From Pedobacter sp. AK013 (GTDB lineage Bacteria > Bacteroidota > Bacteroidia > Sphingobacteriales > Sphingobacteriaceae), in NCBI RefSeq assembly GCF_014205835.1, contig NZ_JACHCQ010000007.1, positions 79,087 through 143,086 on the forward strand: a stretch of 64,000 nt of DNA. The letters are read 5' to 3'. Below the pieces are notes generated by a model, which had not been told where the DNA came from, did no database searches, and was given only the letters and a program-made list of their open reading frames with translations. Both the position numbers and the translations under genes were made by a program. This document shows positions 43,569-53,596 of this stretch, piece after piece. How positions within the stretch are numbered: position 1 is the first letter of the stretch; the number at the start of each line of letters is the position of its first letter.

Positions 43569-46500
43569 ATGAATTATTATGCATCACGCGTAAGTAGGCT
43601 TCTGGCTTATCTGCGTAAACCGCTGCTGGTTATGAAATTAACATGCCTACTTTTAGTTTCCCTAATGCTACAGTTCTCATTGGCCAGTAGCGGGCAAACG
43701 GTAACGCTTTCCAAAAAGAATGCGGCTGTTGAAAAAATTTTCAAGGAAATTGAGCGCCAAACCGGCTACCAGTTTTTGTACACCAGGCAAATGCTTAACG
43801 GAACTCACCCGGTGAGTATCGAAATTAATAAAATGAGTTTAGCAGAGGCATTGGATCTCTCCCTAAAATCGCAACCCATCAGCTACAAGCTTGAAGATCG
43901 TATCATTATCATTCAGCGGCGAGCAATCATTGAACCCAAAGTAAATAAAGTTGTTGAAATTGTTGTTGCAGGAAAAGTTACTGATGAGGCCGGTCTGCCA
44001 ATCCCTTCTGTGAGCATTAAAGTTAAAGGTACCAACACAGGTGTGCAAACAGCACCAAACGGAACCTACAGCCTTAAGGTTGCTACTGGTACCGAAACTT
44101 TGGTTTTTAGCTCAATAGGTTTTACTTCACAGGAAATACCAGTCAATAACAGAACTGAAATCAATGTTAAGCTAAAGGCAGAAGCCAATAATTTAACAGA
44201 TGTAGTTGTAATTGGATATGGCTTGCAACGTAAAGGTGATGTAACCAGTTCAGTAGCAAGCGTTAAAGCCGAGAATTTTGTTAAATCGCCAGTATTAGAT
44301 GCAGGCCAGTTAATTCAGGGTAAAGTAGCTGGACTAACAGTTAATACGCCAAGTGGCGACCCTACATCAAGTAGCAAGATCAGGCTGCGTGGCAATAACA
44401 CGCTCTTTGGCGCAAATGCCGATCCACTCGTTATTGTAGATGGCGTACCCAGTAGCCTCAAATTGGTTGCCCCAGAGGATATTGAATCTGTAGATGTATT
44501 AAAAGATGGTTCGGCAGCAGCCATTTATGGTGTGCGGGGCACCAATGGTGTAATTATTATTACCACTAAAAGATCTTCAGGAAAGAACAACAATGTGGTG
44601 GAATATAGTGGCTCTGTAAGTACCCAAACTATTGCCCGAAAACTCAATATGCTTACTGCCGATGATTACCGCAGGCAGATTGCCGAAGGGACACGTCTTC
44701 CATCATACGATCTTGGTGCAACTACAGATTGGTTAAAAGAGATTTCGAACAAGACACCGATTACCAATATCCACAATATTACTTTCCGTGGGGGTAACAG
44801 TCAAACCAATTATCTGGCTACCGTAAACTACCGTTATTTTAACGGGATATTTAAAAAATCTGACAACTCTACGCTTACTGCAAGAGCGGATATTAATCAC
44901 TCCATGTTTGATAATAAGGTAAAAATCAACATGGGCGTTTTGGTACAGAATAATAAATATACCCAAACAGCAGATGGAGGAAGTTTTAACGGATATGTGT
45001 ATCGCCAGGCCCTGATCCGTAACCCAACCTCTCCCCTTTTTGGCAGTGATGGACATTACTTTGAAGAACCGAACAATTTTGAATATGATAACCCTGTTGC
45101 ACGTCTTTTCGAAAGTACGGGACTAAATCAAAACACCACACAGCGTTTAAATTCTCAGATTACTTATAACCCTATTGCCGGTCTTAAGTTAAGTGCCTTA
45201 GGTTCATATACCAAATACGTTTCAAATGGTGGTTATTCAGAATCGAAGTTCCACATTTCCAACATCAGAGACAAACTTAATGGCTATGCTTCACTGGGTT
45301 CTACCCAAAGTATAGACAGATTGCTTGAGCTTACGGCTCAGTACTCAAAAAAACTAGGCGACCATAGTTTCACCTTATTGGGTGGATACAGTTATCAGGA
45401 TAATTCGTACCTGAATTTCTATGAGCGGAATTATGATTTCCCTACAGATGCTTTTGGTTACTATAATATTCAGCAGGGCCGTGGTGCAAACCGCGCTTTA
45501 GATGCACTATTGGGAAGTGGCTATTCGGAAACTAACCTGATTGGTTTTTTTAGCAGGTTAACCTATAGCTACAAAGATAGATACCTGTTAATTAATGGCC
45601 TCTTTAAGAAGAGAAGGTGCCAGCCAGCTTTACGGTGCTGAAAAACCTTATGGTAATTTCCCGTCTGTATCTGTTGGATGGAAGATCACCAACGAAGCAT
45701 TTATGAAAGATCAGACGATCTTTGATGACTTAAAGCTTCGTGCAGGATATGGTGTAACCGGGAACCAGCCGAGCGATGGGTTCCGCGCTGTTGCATTGTT
45801 AGGCTATGGTGCTAACGTGCTATCTAACGGCACCTGGATCCAGACACTGGTTCCTACGCAAAACCCAAATCCGGCTTTGCGCTGGGAAGAAAAGAGAGAG
45901 ACTAATATTGGTCTTGATTTTAGCCTATATAAAGGAAGAGTTACTGGTACTGTTGATGCTTACAACAGAAATTACAACGGCTTATTATTTGATTATCAAG
46001 TACCTAGCCCACCAAACCTTTACCCAAGCACAAGGGCAAATGTAGGTACCATGCAAAATAGAGGTATTGAGGTTTTATTAAATATTGTACCGATACAAAA
46101 CAAAGATTTTGAATGGACAACAAGCTTCAACTTTTCGACCAACAGAAATAAACTGGTTAGTTTATCTAACGATTTATACCAGGCCACAAACGACTTTTTT
46201 ACCACTGGGGGAACAGGCCCGCCAGCAACCACTTTTACCAATATTGTTCGCGTTGGTAATAACATTGGAGATTTTTACGGCTTTAAAGTTAAAGGCGTAA
46301 CTGCTGATGGTCAGTGGATTTATGAAGGTAAAAATGGCGAAGATGTTTCTTATAGCCAGTACAATCATGCTTTTGAAGATAAAAAAGTACTTGGAAACGG
46401 TATTCCTAAATTTACAGGCGGATGGAACAATAATTTCAGGTATAAAGACCTCGATTTAAGCATTACCATGCGTGGTGCCTTTGGTTTCCAGATTCTCAAT

Positions 46501-46869
46501 TTCCAAAGAATGTATTATGAAAACACGGGTATTCAGAATTATAACCGATTGGTATCAGCTTACGATCCTGTTTTTGGTATAGCTGTTCTCAATAAAAATA
46601 TGCCTGTAGAATTTAACAGCTATTACGTAGAAAATGGCGATTTCTGGAAAATTGACAATATTGTATTGGGTTACACCTTTAACAAGCTAAAAACCAAATA
46701 CCTTAAAGGTGCAAGGGTTTATGTTTCTTCACTAAACACTTTTACCATTACAGGCTATAAGGGCTTAGACCCCGAAGTGGATTGGAGCGGTTTGGCGCCT
46801 GGAAATGATAACCGGGACAAGTATCCTACCGCCCGTACGTTTACACTTGGTTTTTCTCTTAATTTTTAA
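43569..46869 (+). pseudogene. SusC/RagA TonB-linked transporter with one-base frameshift
   Basis: Two adjacent frames make up one SusC. The first (43569-45641) has the signal region, an STN domain (AVEKIFKEIERQTGYQFLY), a carboxypeptidase-like domain, the plug (KIRLRGNNTLFGAN, GVRGTNGVIIITTKR) and the start of the barrel. The second (from 45595 in the +1 frame) gives SLRREGASQLYGAEKPYGNF and the rest of the barrel to a terminal Phe. The break is at 45597-45598, where AATGGCC stands for an expected AATGCC (Asn-Ala-Ser), an extra G. Removing it gives a 1099-residue protein of normal SusC length. Either the gene is inactivated or the read has an indel; the rest is well conserved, which favours sequence error or very recent loss. 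Confidence 0.9.
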
Positions 46870-46880
46870 TCCTTTACATT

Positions 46881-48518
46881 ATGAAAACAAGATATATATT
46901 GAGTACTGGCATCATAGCACTTGTGGTCCTGGTTATTAGTTTAGCATCCTGCACTAAGTTAAAGGACGAAAACTACTCTAAATTTATTCAAAATAAGTTT
47001 ACGCCAAATACCTCTGATGTGGCAGCCCTGGTTGGAGCAGGCTATACGTATTGGAGGCCATTAATGCTCGGAAGAAGCAACAACTCTATTTTTCGTACTA
47101 ATGAAATTTCCAGTGATGAAGCCGTAATACCCGCCCGCCCGAATGGATGGGTTGACAATGGTATCTATCGCCGGATGCATGAACATAGATGGACATCAGA
47201 TGAGGACAACAGCTATCAGATCTGGAACAATGCCTACGGAGGCATTACTTCATGTAACCGTGTACTCTATCAGATTCAATCCAACCTGATTCCAATCCCT
47301 ACCGGTAAAGACGCTACTATAGCCGAATTACGCGCCTTAAGGGCATCTTACTATTATGCACTTTGCGACTTCTTTGGCGGGGTACCTATAGTGGATAAGT
47401 TTGATGTGCCATCCGGATTCCTTCCACAACAGAGCACACGTGCTCAGGTATATGCCTTTATTGTGAAAGAGCTTACCGAAAGCCTTCCAAACCTAAGTAA
47501 GGCTAATACTCAGGCTACTTATGGCAAATTTAATTATTGGGCTGCCTCTGCCCTGCTGGCTAAAGTTTACCTGAATGCTAACGTCTATACCGGCACTCCG
47601 GCCTATGCTCAGTGCATTGCAACCTGTAATGAGATCATTGCTTCAAACGTATACACGCTGGAAGCCAATCAGAAAACTATTTTTCTTGACGCAAATGAAG
47701 GCAGCAGAGAAACCATTTTTGCTATACCCTTTGATGAAAAGTTTACTACTGATGGTGGTGATGCTTTTACCCTGCACATGGAAACGCTTCAGCCAGAAAA
47801 CCAGGCTACTTACAACTTCAAAAACTCGCCATGGGGAGGAATCTGTGCTACACCACAATTTGTAAGCACTTTCGATCCGCAAGATAACCGACTAAAAGAC
47901 AATTATGTGCAGGGACAGCAATATACTGCTTCGGGTGCTGTTTTATTGGGAACCATTGGTGCCAGTAATGGGAAACCGCTGATCTACATCAATGAACTTC
48001 CGGGTGTAGATCAATCTGACGAAGTACATGGTTTCAGGTTAGGGAAATTTGAATTCAAGCCAGGTGCACTGGTAGGGATGAACAACGATTTCCCTTTGCT
48101 TAGGTATGCCGATGTTTTAATGATGAAGGCCGAATGCCTGTTAAGAACAGGAGATGCTGCTGGTGCCGCTGCATTGGTAACACAGGTTCGTCAGCGATCT
48201 TTCTTAAACAATCCTTCAAAAGCAACCGTAACCGGTAGCCAGCTGTTGCAGGGTAGCGTGTATAACTATGGCCTTCGCAATCACTTAACTTCTACGGTAG
48301 AAGGTGGAGCTGACATTCAATACGGAAGGTTTCTGGATGAACTGGGTTGGGAATTTAATACAGAGGGACGTCGCAGGCAGGATATGATCAGATTTGGTGT
48401 TTTCACTAAAAAATCGTGGTTATCACATTCGCCAAATGGAGATTACCGTACACTATTACCCATTCCACGTGCGGAATTGGCTAAAAACCCGAATATAAAA
48501 CAAAACCCGGGGTACTAA
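46881..48518 (+). CDS. SusD/RagB-family outer-membrane lipoprotein
   Basis: A 545-residue surface glycan-binding lipoprotein (lipobox SLASC, then TKLKDENYSKF). ELRALRASYYYALCDFFGGV and a C-terminal DELGWEFNTEGRRRQDMIRF are classic SusD helices. It starts eleven bases after SusC. With the GH31 enzyme downstream, it suggests capture of an alpha-glycan or xyloglucan-type oligosaccharide. Confidence 0.94.
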   Translation: MKTRYILSTGIIALVVLVISLASCTKLKDENYSKFIQNKFTPNTSDVAALVGAGYTYWRPLMLGRSNNSIFRTNEISSDEAVIPARPNGWVDNGIYRRMHEHRWTSDEDNSYQIWNNAYGGITSCNRVLYQIQSNLIPIPTGKDATIAELRALRASYYYALCDFFGGVPIVDKFDVPSGFLPQQSTRAQVYAFIVKELTESLPNLSKANTQATYGKFNYWAASALLAKVYLNANVYTGTPAYAQCIATCNEIIASNVYTLEANQKTIFLDANEGSRETIFAIPFDEKFTTDGGDAFTLHMETLQPENQATYNFKNSPWGGICATPQFVSTFDPQDNRLKDNYVQGQQYTASGAVLLGTIGASNGKPLIYINELPGVDQSDEVHGFRLGKFEFKPGALVGMNNDFPLLRYADVLMMKAECLLRTGDAAGAAALVTQVRQRSFLNNPSKATVTGSQLLQGSVYNYGLRNHLTSTVEGGADIQYGRFLDELGWEFNTEGRRRQDMIRFGVFTKKSWLSHSPNGDYRTLLPIPRAELAKNPNIKQNPGY

Positions 48519-48560
48519 TCCTAAATAATGAGGTTGTATTTTAAGTTATATATTCAAAAT

Positions 48561-48635
48561 CAAATTTGTCACGTTGAGCCTGTCGAAACGCTTTTAAGAC
48601 ATTTAAAAAAGTCCTTCGACAAGCTATCATTGACA
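48561..48635. repeat. Dispersed intergenic repeat (copy 1, forward)
   Basis: CAAATTTGTCACGTTGAGCC starts a 75-base element containing GTCGAA and TTCGAC half-sites. The same element occurs inverted at 57496-57595, where the 20-base end is identical. Such intergenic elements with GTCGAAGGA-type cores are common in Bacteroidota. Confidence 0.8.
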
Positions 48636-48650
48636 GAACCCACTAGTTTG

Positions 48651-48724
48651 GTCGTCATTCTCGCGTATGCGGGAATCTTAAAGCGCCTGCATTAAGATTC
48701 CCAATCAAGTTGGGAATGACGATC
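48651..48724. repeat. REP-like nested inverted repeat
   Basis: GTCATTC and GAATGAC form an outer pair, and GGGAATCTTAA (48671-48681) with TTAAGATTCCC (48692-48702) forms a perfect 11-bp inner stem. It adjoins the previous element downstream of SusD and may end the SusCD transcript or be a mobile REP element. Confidence 0.75.
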
Positions 48725-48838
48725 TCTCGAGGGGCATTACTTAATAAAATTATCTGTCAATCATATTGATTTTTATACAATACATGATCACTCAGGATGA
48801 CAATTTCACTTATAATACAACCTCAAATGATATCAATT

Positions 48839-51169
48839 ATGAAAAGAAAATTTATTGCCGTAATCACATTATTTTTAGGCTACCACATTTCAGTACAAGC
48901 TCAATCTTTTCAAAAAACACCACAGGGCATCCATGCCGTTATCCAATCGATGGATGTAGAGGTAAGTTTTTATTCACCATCTATTATACGTGTTTTTAAA
49001 AAGCCTGAAGGGAACCAGCAAAAAAAAGAAAGCCTCTCTGTTGTAAAACATCCTGAACAGTTAACACTCGATGTTAAAAACAATGGACAAAGTGTAACCA
49101 TCAGTAGTAAACTAATAGCTGCAACGGTTAACCTGCAAACCGGAAAAGTTTCATTTGAGGTGCCAAACGGCAAAAAGTTATTTACAGAAAAAGATTATGG
49201 CACCCAGTTTACCGCAATAAACGATGCTGGAAACCCAACTTATGTAGTTAGACAAGCTTATTTATTAGACAAGGACGAAATTATTTATGGGCTTGGCCAG
49301 CAACAGAATGGAAAATTAAACCAAAGAGGGCAAAAATTACGCCTTAAACAGGAAAATACGAAAGTTGCCATCCCTTTCTTCCAATCGGTAAAAGGTTATG
49401 GCATTTTATGGGATAACTATTCGCCAACTACTTTTACAGATAATCTTCAGGAAACTTCATTTGATTCGGAAGTTGGCAACTGTGCCGATTATTATTTTAT
49501 GTTTGGCGGAGGTGGCGATGGTGTGGTTGCACAAATGCGTGCGCTTACCGGACAATCCCCAATGATGCCATTATGGTCATTTGGTTTCAGCCAATCTCGC
49601 GAGCGCTACAAAACCCAGTTCGAGCTTGTTAATGTGGTGAAAAAGTACAGAGCGTTAAACATCCCACTTGATGGTATTGTACAAGACTGGCAATATTGGG
49701 GTAAAGATGATAATTGGAATGCCATGAGTTTTGATCCGGCCACTTTCCCAAAACCACAAGCCATGGTAGATAGTGTACACCAGCTCAATGCGCATCTTTT
49801 TATTGTTTCGTGGCCAGGTTTTGCGCCCAAAACTGCGCAATACCAAGAGTTTAAATCAAAGAATATGCTCCTAAACTTTGATACCTGGCCACCGGGCGCA
49901 AACACAAAACCTTATGATGTTTATAACCCTACTGCCCGCAATATTTACTGGAACTACCTAAACAAAGGTATATTCTCTTTGGGTATAGATGCCTGGTGGC
50001 TCGATTCTACAGAACCAGACCATATTAATGTGAAAGAACGGGATTTCGATCAGCCTACCTATTTGGGGAGTTACCGTAGTGTAGAGAACGCTTTCCCCCT
50101 TCAACACACGGGAGGTGTCTATGATCACCAAAGAGCGGTAAGCAACAATAAACGTGTACTGCTATTAACCCGGTCGGCATTTGCAGGTCAGCAACGATAC
50201 GCAACAAATACCTGGAGCGGGGATGTTGGTTCTAACTGGCCTACACTAAAAAAACAGATACCAGCAGCATTAAGCTTCTCATTAACTGGGCTACCTTATT
50301 GGAATGGCGATATTGGTGGATTTTTCGCGGGTGATTTTGTAAAAGGTGGTGGCGCAAAAAATCCCGATTTTCAGGAATTATATAACCGGTGGATGCAGTT
50401 TGCAACCTTTACTCCTTTGATGCGCTCGCATGGTACCGATATACCAAGAGAAATATATCAGTTTGGTAAAAAAGGAGAGCAGGCATTTGATATCCAGGAG
50501 AAGTTTATCAACCTCCGCTACCGTTTACTTCCGTACAATTATGCAACTGCCTGGGTGGTAACTCATCACGCAGGATCGTTTATGCGCCCATTATACTCTG
50601 AATTTCCCAATGATGCTGCAGGTTTCGAGAACAGCTCAGAATACATGTTCGGAAGCGCATTTCTCGTAGCACCAGTAACCGATAAGGGGATGACAAGTAA
50701 AGAAATCTACCTCCCATCTGCCAGTAAATGGTTCGATTTCTGGACAGGTGAAGCGCATAAAGGCGGGCAAACGATTAAACGTGAAACACCTATGGAGATT
50801 ATGCCACTTTATGTAAAAGCAGGCTCAATTGTGCCTTGGGGACCAAAAGTACAATATGCTACAGAAAAAAGATGGAACGACCTGGATATCCGCATATACC
50901 CTGGTGATAATGGTGATTTTGTTTTATATGAAGATGAAAACGACAGTTATAACTATGAGAAGGGAGCATTTTCAGAAATCCACTTCAAATGGAACGATGC
51001 TACAACAACACTTACCGTTGAAGACAGAAAAGGGCAGTTTAAAGGCATGTTAGGTAAACGCAAATTCAACATTGTAATGGTAAGCCAACAGAACGGAACA
51101 GGCATTGATAATCAAAAGATTAATAAATCAATTAATTATAGTGGCCGTAAACTTTCCGTTAAACTATAG
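48839..51169 (+). CDS. Glycoside hydrolase family 31 (alpha-glucosidase/alpha-xylosidase type)
   Basis: A secreted enzyme of about 776 residues. An in-frame ATG at 48797 adds 14 residues before the signal peptide, so the start giving MKRKFIAVITLFLGYH (48839) is preferred. The GH31 nucleophile lies in WWLDSTEPD (Asp389 by this start) and the acid/base in TWSGDVGSNW (Asp462). A beta-sandwich precedes the barrel and YLPSASKWFDFWTGE begins the distal domain. It probably acts on oligosaccharides brought in by the upstream SusCD pair. Alpha-xylosidase activity on xyloglucan fragments is a common role for this group, but specificity is not shown here. Confidence 0.93.
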   Translation: MKRKFIAVITLFLGYHISVQAQSFQKTPQGIHAVIQSMDVEVSFYSPSIIRVFKKPEGNQQKKESLSVVKHPEQLTLDVKNNGQSVTISSKLIAATVNLQTGKVSFEVPNGKKLFTEKDYGTQFTAINDAGNPTYVVRQAYLLDKDEIIYGLGQQQNGKLNQRGQKLRLKQENTKVAIPFFQSVKGYGILWDNYSPTTFTDNLQETSFDSEVGNCADYYFMFGGGGDGVVAQMRALTGQSPMMPLWSFGFSQSRERYKTQFELVNVVKKYRALNIPLDGIVQDWQYWGKDDNWNAMSFDPATFPKPQAMVDSVHQLNAHLFIVSWPGFAPKTAQYQEFKSKNMLLNFDTWPPGANTKPYDVYNPTARNIYWNYLNKGIFSLGIDAWWLDSTEPDHINVKERDFDQPTYLGSYRSVENAFPLQHTGGVYDHQRAVSNNKRVLLLTRSAFAGQQRYATNTWSGDVGSNWPTLKKQIPAALSFSLTGLPYWNGDIGGFFAGDFVKGGGAKNPDFQELYNRWMQFATFTPLMRSHGTDIPREIYQFGKKGEQAFDIQEKFINLRYRLLPYNYATAWVVTHHAGSFMRPLYSEFPNDAAGFENSSEYMFGSAFLVAPVTDKGMTSKEIYLPSASKWFDFWTGEAHKGGQTIKRETPMEIMPLYVKAGSIVPWGPKVQYATEKRWNDLDIRIYPGDNGDFVLYEDENDSYNYEKGAFSEIHFKWNDATTTLTVEDRKGQFKGMLGKRKFNIVMVSQQNGTGIDNQKINKSINYSGRKLSVKL

Positions 51170-51211
51170 GCAAAACGCTATGTTGGTTTTTAAAACAATA
51201 TCCGTTAAATA

Positions 51212-53035
51212 ATGGGCAAGCGAAAAGAAATATACTTTAAGGCAGCGGCATTGGCACTGCCATTGGTATTTTTATGCTTCATCGAAATCCTGTTGAGATT
51301 ATTCAATTATGGCTTTGATCCTTCATTGTTTATTAAAGACCCTGATGAGCAGGGCTATATGATGATGAACCCTACCGCCTCTTATAAGTTTTTTTCTACC
51401 AGTGCCAATGCAACACAGGGTAACCGCGAACGCTTTAGCACGGTAAAATCCAAAAACACTTTTAGGATTTTTGTGATAGGCGAATCGACCACTGCAGGCT
51501 ACCCATACATGCACAATGGGTCGTTCCACAGGTGGTTACAATATCGGCTGATGCATCAATATCCTAGCTTAAATTTTGAAGTGATTAATGTTTCGCTTAC
51601 CGCGGTAAATTCGTACACAGTATTAGATTTTGCAAAACAAATTGTTAATGATGAGCCAGATCTTGTATTGGTATATACCGGGCATAACGAATATTACGGT
51701 GCTTTGGGTATTGGCTCTACTAGCCAGATTAAGGGCAATAACACCTGGATAAAATTGGTGATTAAACTGCGTGAATTTAAGTTGGTACAGTTATCAGACC
51801 GCATCATTGAAGCTACTGCAAACCTTTTTGGAAAAAGAATTGATAAGCGCGAAAACCTGATGAAACGAATGGTAACCAAGCAGCAAATCGCTTATCAATC
51901 GGCCGATTTTAAGCGTGGTATTACTCAGTTTAGCAGCAATATGGGCGAATTGTGCCAGTTACTGTCAAAAAAACATATTCCAACAATAATCAGTACGCTG
52001 GTAAGCAACGAAAAAGACCTTCAACCATTTATCAGTTCGGGTAAGTTTTCAGCGCAAAACCATTACGCAATTGGTAAAAAATTATATATAAATGGTGATT
52101 TTAAAGCCGCGAAAGCAAATTTTGTTCTAGCAAAAGAATATGATCAGCTGCGTTTCAGAGCACCAGAAGCCTTCAACCAGATCATTAAAAAACTGTGTAG
52201 GCAATATCCTGGCATTTACCTGGCTGATACCCGCGCATTGTTCGAGAAAAATGAAACAGGTGGAATAATTGGTAAAGAAACCATTCTAGAGCATGTACAC
52301 CCAAATTTATTGGGTTACGCCGTCATGAGCGAATCTTTTTATCAGCAGATTAACAACGGGAATTTAATACCAGCAAAAAAACAAAGCGAAATCTCTTTTG
52401 CACAATTGCTGGCTAATATGCCTGTTACCAAAGTAGATTCGTTATATGGTGTATATCAGATTATGATGCTCCGATCGGGTTGGCCCTTTAATGAACCCAT
52501 AACTTCTGCATATAACCGTGGAAATTCAATAGATGAACAACTTGCAGGTGCATTAGCGGTAGACCGGATTACCTGGAGAACAGCCATGGACGAGCTGTAT
52601 AAAAACGCTATGGCCAATGGCGACAAACAAAAAGCCTTAAAGGTTACCGAAGCTGTACTGCTGGAAAACCCTTATCAAATAAGTTATTACACTTATGCAG
52701 GCCGCTTGGGTTTTGAACTGGCAGACCTACAAACCGCAGATTTTTATTTTAAAAAAGCTTACGACCTTGCACCAACACCTGAGAATGCCAATAATCTTTT
52801 TCTGTTTTATTTTAAATCAGATCTTCCGGAGAAAGCACTGCAATACAATGATATACTAAAACACGCTGGAAGGCAATCCTACCTGGATACACAAACCGAA
52901 GAAATATTAAAAAACATCATCAAACTTAAAAAAGAGGCTCCATCTAACAACAACAATGAATTGATTGCCAACTATTTTCATCAGCTCAGCGCCGATGAAA
53001 CAGCAGCGAAATACATAAAGAAAAATAGCAGGTAA
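51212..53035 (+). CDS. Membrane-anchored SGNH hydrolase-like protein with TPR tail
   Basis: A 607-residue protein. An N-terminal hydrophobic helix (residues about 9-28) is followed by an SGNH/GDSL domain: GESTTAG with Ser92, NVSLTAVNSYT, GHNEYYG with the block-III Asn, and the EHVHPNLLGY His block. TPR-like repeats occupy the C-terminal third (KALKVTEAVLLENPYQISYY). SGNH domains remove or transfer O-acyl groups on glycans or peptidoglycan. It ends one base before the sxtJ-like gene and lies in one apparent operon with the sxtK-like and carbamoyltransferase genes, suggesting decoration of a polymer or metabolite. Confidence 0.88.
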   Translation: MGKRKEIYFKAAALALPLVFLCFIEILLRLFNYGFDPSLFIKDPDEQGYMMMNPTASYKFFSTSANATQGNRERFSTVKSKNTFRIFVIGESTTAGYPYMHNGSFHRWLQYRLMHQYPSLNFEVINVSLTAVNSYTVLDFAKQIVNDEPDLVLVYTGHNEYYGALGIGSTSQIKGNNTWIKLVIKLREFKLVQLSDRIIEATANLFGKRIDKRENLMKRMVTKQQIAYQSADFKRGITQFSSNMGELCQLLSKKHIPTIISTLVSNEKDLQPFISSGKFSAQNHYAIGKKLYINGDFKAAKANFVLAKEYDQLRFRAPEAFNQIIKKLCRQYPGIYLADTRALFEKNETGGIIGKETILEHVHPNLLGYAVMSESFYQQINNGNLIPAKKQSEISFAQLLANMPVTKVDSLYGVYQIMMLRSGWPFNEPITSAYNRGNSIDEQLAGALAVDRITWRTAMDELYKNAMANGDKQKALKVTEAVLLENPYQISYYTYAGRLGFELADLQTADFYFKKAYDLAPTPENANNLFLFYFKSDLPEKALQYNDILKHAGRQSYLDTQTEEILKNIIKLKKEAPSNNNNELIANYFHQLSADETAAKYIKKNSR

Positions 53036-53036
53036 C

Positions 53037-53420
53037 ATGCGTAACAAAAAATCAGAAAACGAGAAATTCGGACTTATTCTAGGCACCACAGGTATTTTGC
53101 TTTGCCTTATTTTTTGGAAGGGAACCTATCCGCAGCAAATCATGCTCTTGTTATCGGATGCGTTAATCTTAACGGCTATTTTCGTTCCGCAATACCTTGA
53201 ACCCATTAGAACAATATGGTCAAAGGTTGGTCATTTTCTGGGAATGGTTAACGGTACAATTTTGTTGATCCTGGTATTTATCTTCATCCTCAGTCCTATT
53301 GCCTTTTTACTACGTCTATTTAAAAAGCAGGGTTTAAAAACAAAAAAGAATAAGCAGTTAGTTTCTTATTGGGAAGATATACCTGGCAGGCCGGTGGGTT
53401 CATTTAATCAACAATTCTAA
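53037..53420 (+). CDS. SxtJ-like membrane protein
   Basis: A 127-residue protein with two or three hydrophobic segments (residues about 14-32, 36-50 and 70-95) and a basic C-terminus. It resembles the SxtJ family, named from the saxitoxin cluster and found widely beside O-carbamoyltransferases; the molecular function is unknown. It starts one base after the SGNH gene and lies 13 bases before a 49-residue sxtK-like gene. Identification rests on length, membrane topology and the exact gene order. Confidence 0.75.
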   Translation: MRNKKSENEKFGLILGTTGILLCLIFWKGTYPQQIMLLLSDALILTAIFVPQYLEPIRTIWSKVGHFLGMVNGTILLILVFIFILSPIAFLLRLFKKQGLKTKKNKQLVSYWEDIPGRPVGSFNQQF

Positions 53421-53433
53421 ATTAATACATACA

Positions 53434-53583
53434 ATGGATACACTGATCGAATTTTTCCATTTCTTAACCCAGCGCAAAAAATACTGGTTATGGCCCTTGT
53501 TTATCATCCTGATTACCCTGGGTTTGGTATTGGTGGCAGCGCATGGCTCTGTACTGGCTCCGTTCATTTACAGTTTATTCTAA
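53434..53583 (+). CDS. 49-residue SxtK/DUF5989-like protein
   Basis: A very small protein, MDTLIEFFHFLTQRKKYWLW at its start, then one transmembrane helix (residues about 19-35, PLFIILITLGLVLVAAHG) and a SVLAPFIYSLF end. The LxxRKKYWL...P entry into the helix and the A-P-F-I-Y-x-L-F finish are the marks of DUF5989/SxtK proteins, which sit next to SxtJ and a carbamoyltransferase. It starts 13 bases after the SxtJ-like gene and ends 13 bases before the carbamoyltransferase. It likely acts as a small membrane partner of that enzyme. Confidence 0.85.
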   Translation: MDTLIEFFHFLTQRKKYWLWPLFIILITLGLVLVAAHGSVLAPFIYSLF

Positions 53584-53596
53584 TCGGGCACGCAGC

